Of a stretch of 64,000 nucleotides of DNA, positions 62,755-64,000 are shown in pieces. The stretch spans positions 18,826,088 to 18,890,087 of the forward strand of contig OY757014.1 of NCBI GenBank assembly GCA_963580285.1, given 5' to 3'. Source of the DNA: Lucinisca nassula (lineage: Eukaryota > Mollusca > Bivalvia > Lucinida > Lucinidae). Made by a program: the position numbers and the translations under genes. Under the pieces are notes generated by a model, which made no database searches, was not told the origin of the DNA, and saw only the letters and a program-made list of their open reading frames with translations. How positions within the stretch are numbered: the first letter of the stretch is position 1; each line of letters opens with the position of its first letter.

Positions 62755-62878
62755 TTAGAGAAAATTCTGTTAGCAAATGGTGCAGGCCCTGATCAGACGC
62801 CGCATTTACCGTCATCTGATCTGGGCCTTCACTGTTTGCCAGGATTCCCCCCCCCCCCCCCCTGCATACAATGCGTTA
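62755..62878. mobile_element. TTAA MITE right part, ATTGTATAC type, with C-run
   Basis: GCAAATGGTGCAGGCCCTGA, TCAGACGCCGCATTTACCGT, CACTGTTTGCC, a run of Cs (62847-62862) and TGCATACAATGCGTTAA. The left end is not identified. Confidence 0.6.
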
Positions 62879-63654
62879 ATTAAATGCAACATTATTATAC
62901 TCAGATATCCACACACACTGCAATGATCCAATGTTAAAAGGGTGCTGCTGCAGCTTTCTGTGAACAAAAAAAAAAACTAGGATAACTTTCAAACTTTCCT
63001 GAAAAATTTATCATCAATTTATTTTGAAAGAGAAATAGTTAAAACCTACATTCCCCTCAGATTTGTAAAGTCAAACGTTATCTTAAGAAATCTTCCAGCA
63101 GTTCTACTGATTACCAAAACAGATTCTGGATTCAATGCTGTCAAAGAAGTTTAAAATGCAGACTGAACAATTTACATCAATTAAGGACAATTCGACAGAG
63201 TACCAGTCAAGCTAAGTTGTAGGTGAGCAGTCTAGGACAATAAGATCATATCTCTCCAAAACTAAAGAACGTGGGTACTCACTTATTTAGGATAATTCTG
63301 AAGAGTACCCACAAGGTGGGCTTTCACAGAGTACTGTAGAAAATTGTGTTTAAATCAGGATTAATTACTGTGATATTCGGATTCTCTGCAGTTCAATATG
63401 CAGGGCATCATTCCTAATTTAGAAGTGATCTAACTAGCGATTTAATTAACCTTATCGAAGGGCAAAATTACACAAAAAATAATCATGTCTGGAAAAATTA
63501 TTAAATTATCAGCTGCTAGTTTACAGTTCAATGAATAAATAGTTCTAAGAAATGTGGAGCTTGAAATCTTAAAATAAACTGAAGCGGGTTTTCAATGCCT
63601 AGGGAGAAACTTAGTTTGCACTCTTGATTAAGATCTGTTGGTATGAGGTAGTGG
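62879..63654. other. No gene seen; one hairpin
   Basis: GTGGGTACTCACTTATTTAG with AAGAGTACCCACAAGGTGG (63271-63318) is a relic of the GTGGGTACTC hairpin MITE. The rest is AT-rich without exon evidence. Confidence 0.4.
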
Positions 63655-63716
63655 GGTGGTGTGTGTGTGTGGGTGGGAGTGGGGGGTGGAAGGGAAGGGG
63701 GGTGGAGGGTGAGGGG
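63655..63716. repeat. GT then G-rich simple repeat
   Basis: GGTGTGTGTGTGTGGGTGGG followed by G-runs broken by A and T. The plus frame across it is not a gene. Confidence 0.9.
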
Positions 63717-63720
63717 TCTT

Positions 63721-63963
63721 TTAACCCTTAAGACACCGAGAAAAACTACATCTGAAAATGTTGTCTGCTTTGGTCATCTGCTGAATCTTTTTGCTAACTT
63801 TTTAAAAATATTTTTGCATACAGGCAAACAGAGTGGACCCAAATCAGACTGCTCCTCTGGGAGCAGTCTGATTTGGGTCCACACTGTTTGCAAAAATGAC
63901 TTTTAAAGCAACTAGCAGATGTCAAAGCAGAAGACAATAGTCGTATTTGGCATTATGGGTTAA
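63721..63963. mobile_element. TTAA MITE, ATGGGTTAA type
   Basis: TTAACCCTTAAGACACCG to GGCATTATGGGTTAA. The hairpin AAATCAGACTGCTCCTCTGG and GAGCAGTCTGATTTGGGTCC lies at 63841-63882, one of the cleanest in this family. Confidence 0.8.
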
Positions 63964-64000
63964 GGGGAACATACACAAACAGGGGAGGCAACTCTTTAAA

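Overview
The window is eukaryotic, intron-rich and AT-rich. It is almost certainly from a mollusc, probably a bivalve. The evidence is non-autonomous Helitron-like elements built from 130-160 bp minisatellites, ACG-rich simple repeats before a terminal hairpin, tRNA-derived SINEs, and TTAA-flanked MITEs with a GATC-centred hairpin. The species call is inference from repeat style; no protein identifies it. No bacterial gene, operon, rRNA or CRISPR array is present. The long open frames are nearly all read-through of minisatellite units and are not genes.

One host gene can be proposed, on the minus strand. Five coding segments lie in order at 60578-60472, 48453-48314, 36693-36432, 30266-30096 and 28971-28826, with a doubtful sixth ending at 23714. 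With the splice sites chosen here the phases agree at every junction, giving about 275 residues of an unrecognised protein. If correct, most of the window right of 23 kb is intronic sequence filled by transposons.

Layout. 0-7 kb: Helitron-like elements (67-1534, 5471-6462) and MITEs. 7-15 kb: sparse DNA, a 1.9 kb DNA transposon with 27 bp inverted repeats (8426-10323), a Helitron-like element carrying two TTAA MITEs (10746-13480) and a dead DD34D mariner (13571-14908). 15-24 kb: a Helitron-like array invaded by a SINE and by a 2.7 kb second element, then a run of MITEs. 24-36 kb: quieter DNA with two exons, small transposons, a 16-unit 42/39 bp satellite and a 114 bp palindrome. 36-45 kb: exon 3, two large Helitron-like arrays, and a LINE split by the second. 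45-50.7 kb: SINEs, TTAA MITEs, exon 2 and a Helitron-like array. 50.7-60 kb: one 9.3 kb Helitron-like locus with at least five insertions stacked inside it. 60-64 kb: exon 1, MITEs, a 200 bp assembly gap and a G-rich repeat.

The clearest structural result is that insertion boundaries can be read inside the window. An uninterrupted paralogue (33269-33484 versus 5288-6494; 46347-46380 versus 22315-22630) and a LINE reading frame (41262-44990) each show an insertion between A and T without target duplication. The element ends are CTAG or CTTG beside a hairpin. This is Helitron behaviour, although the opposite end does not start with TC.
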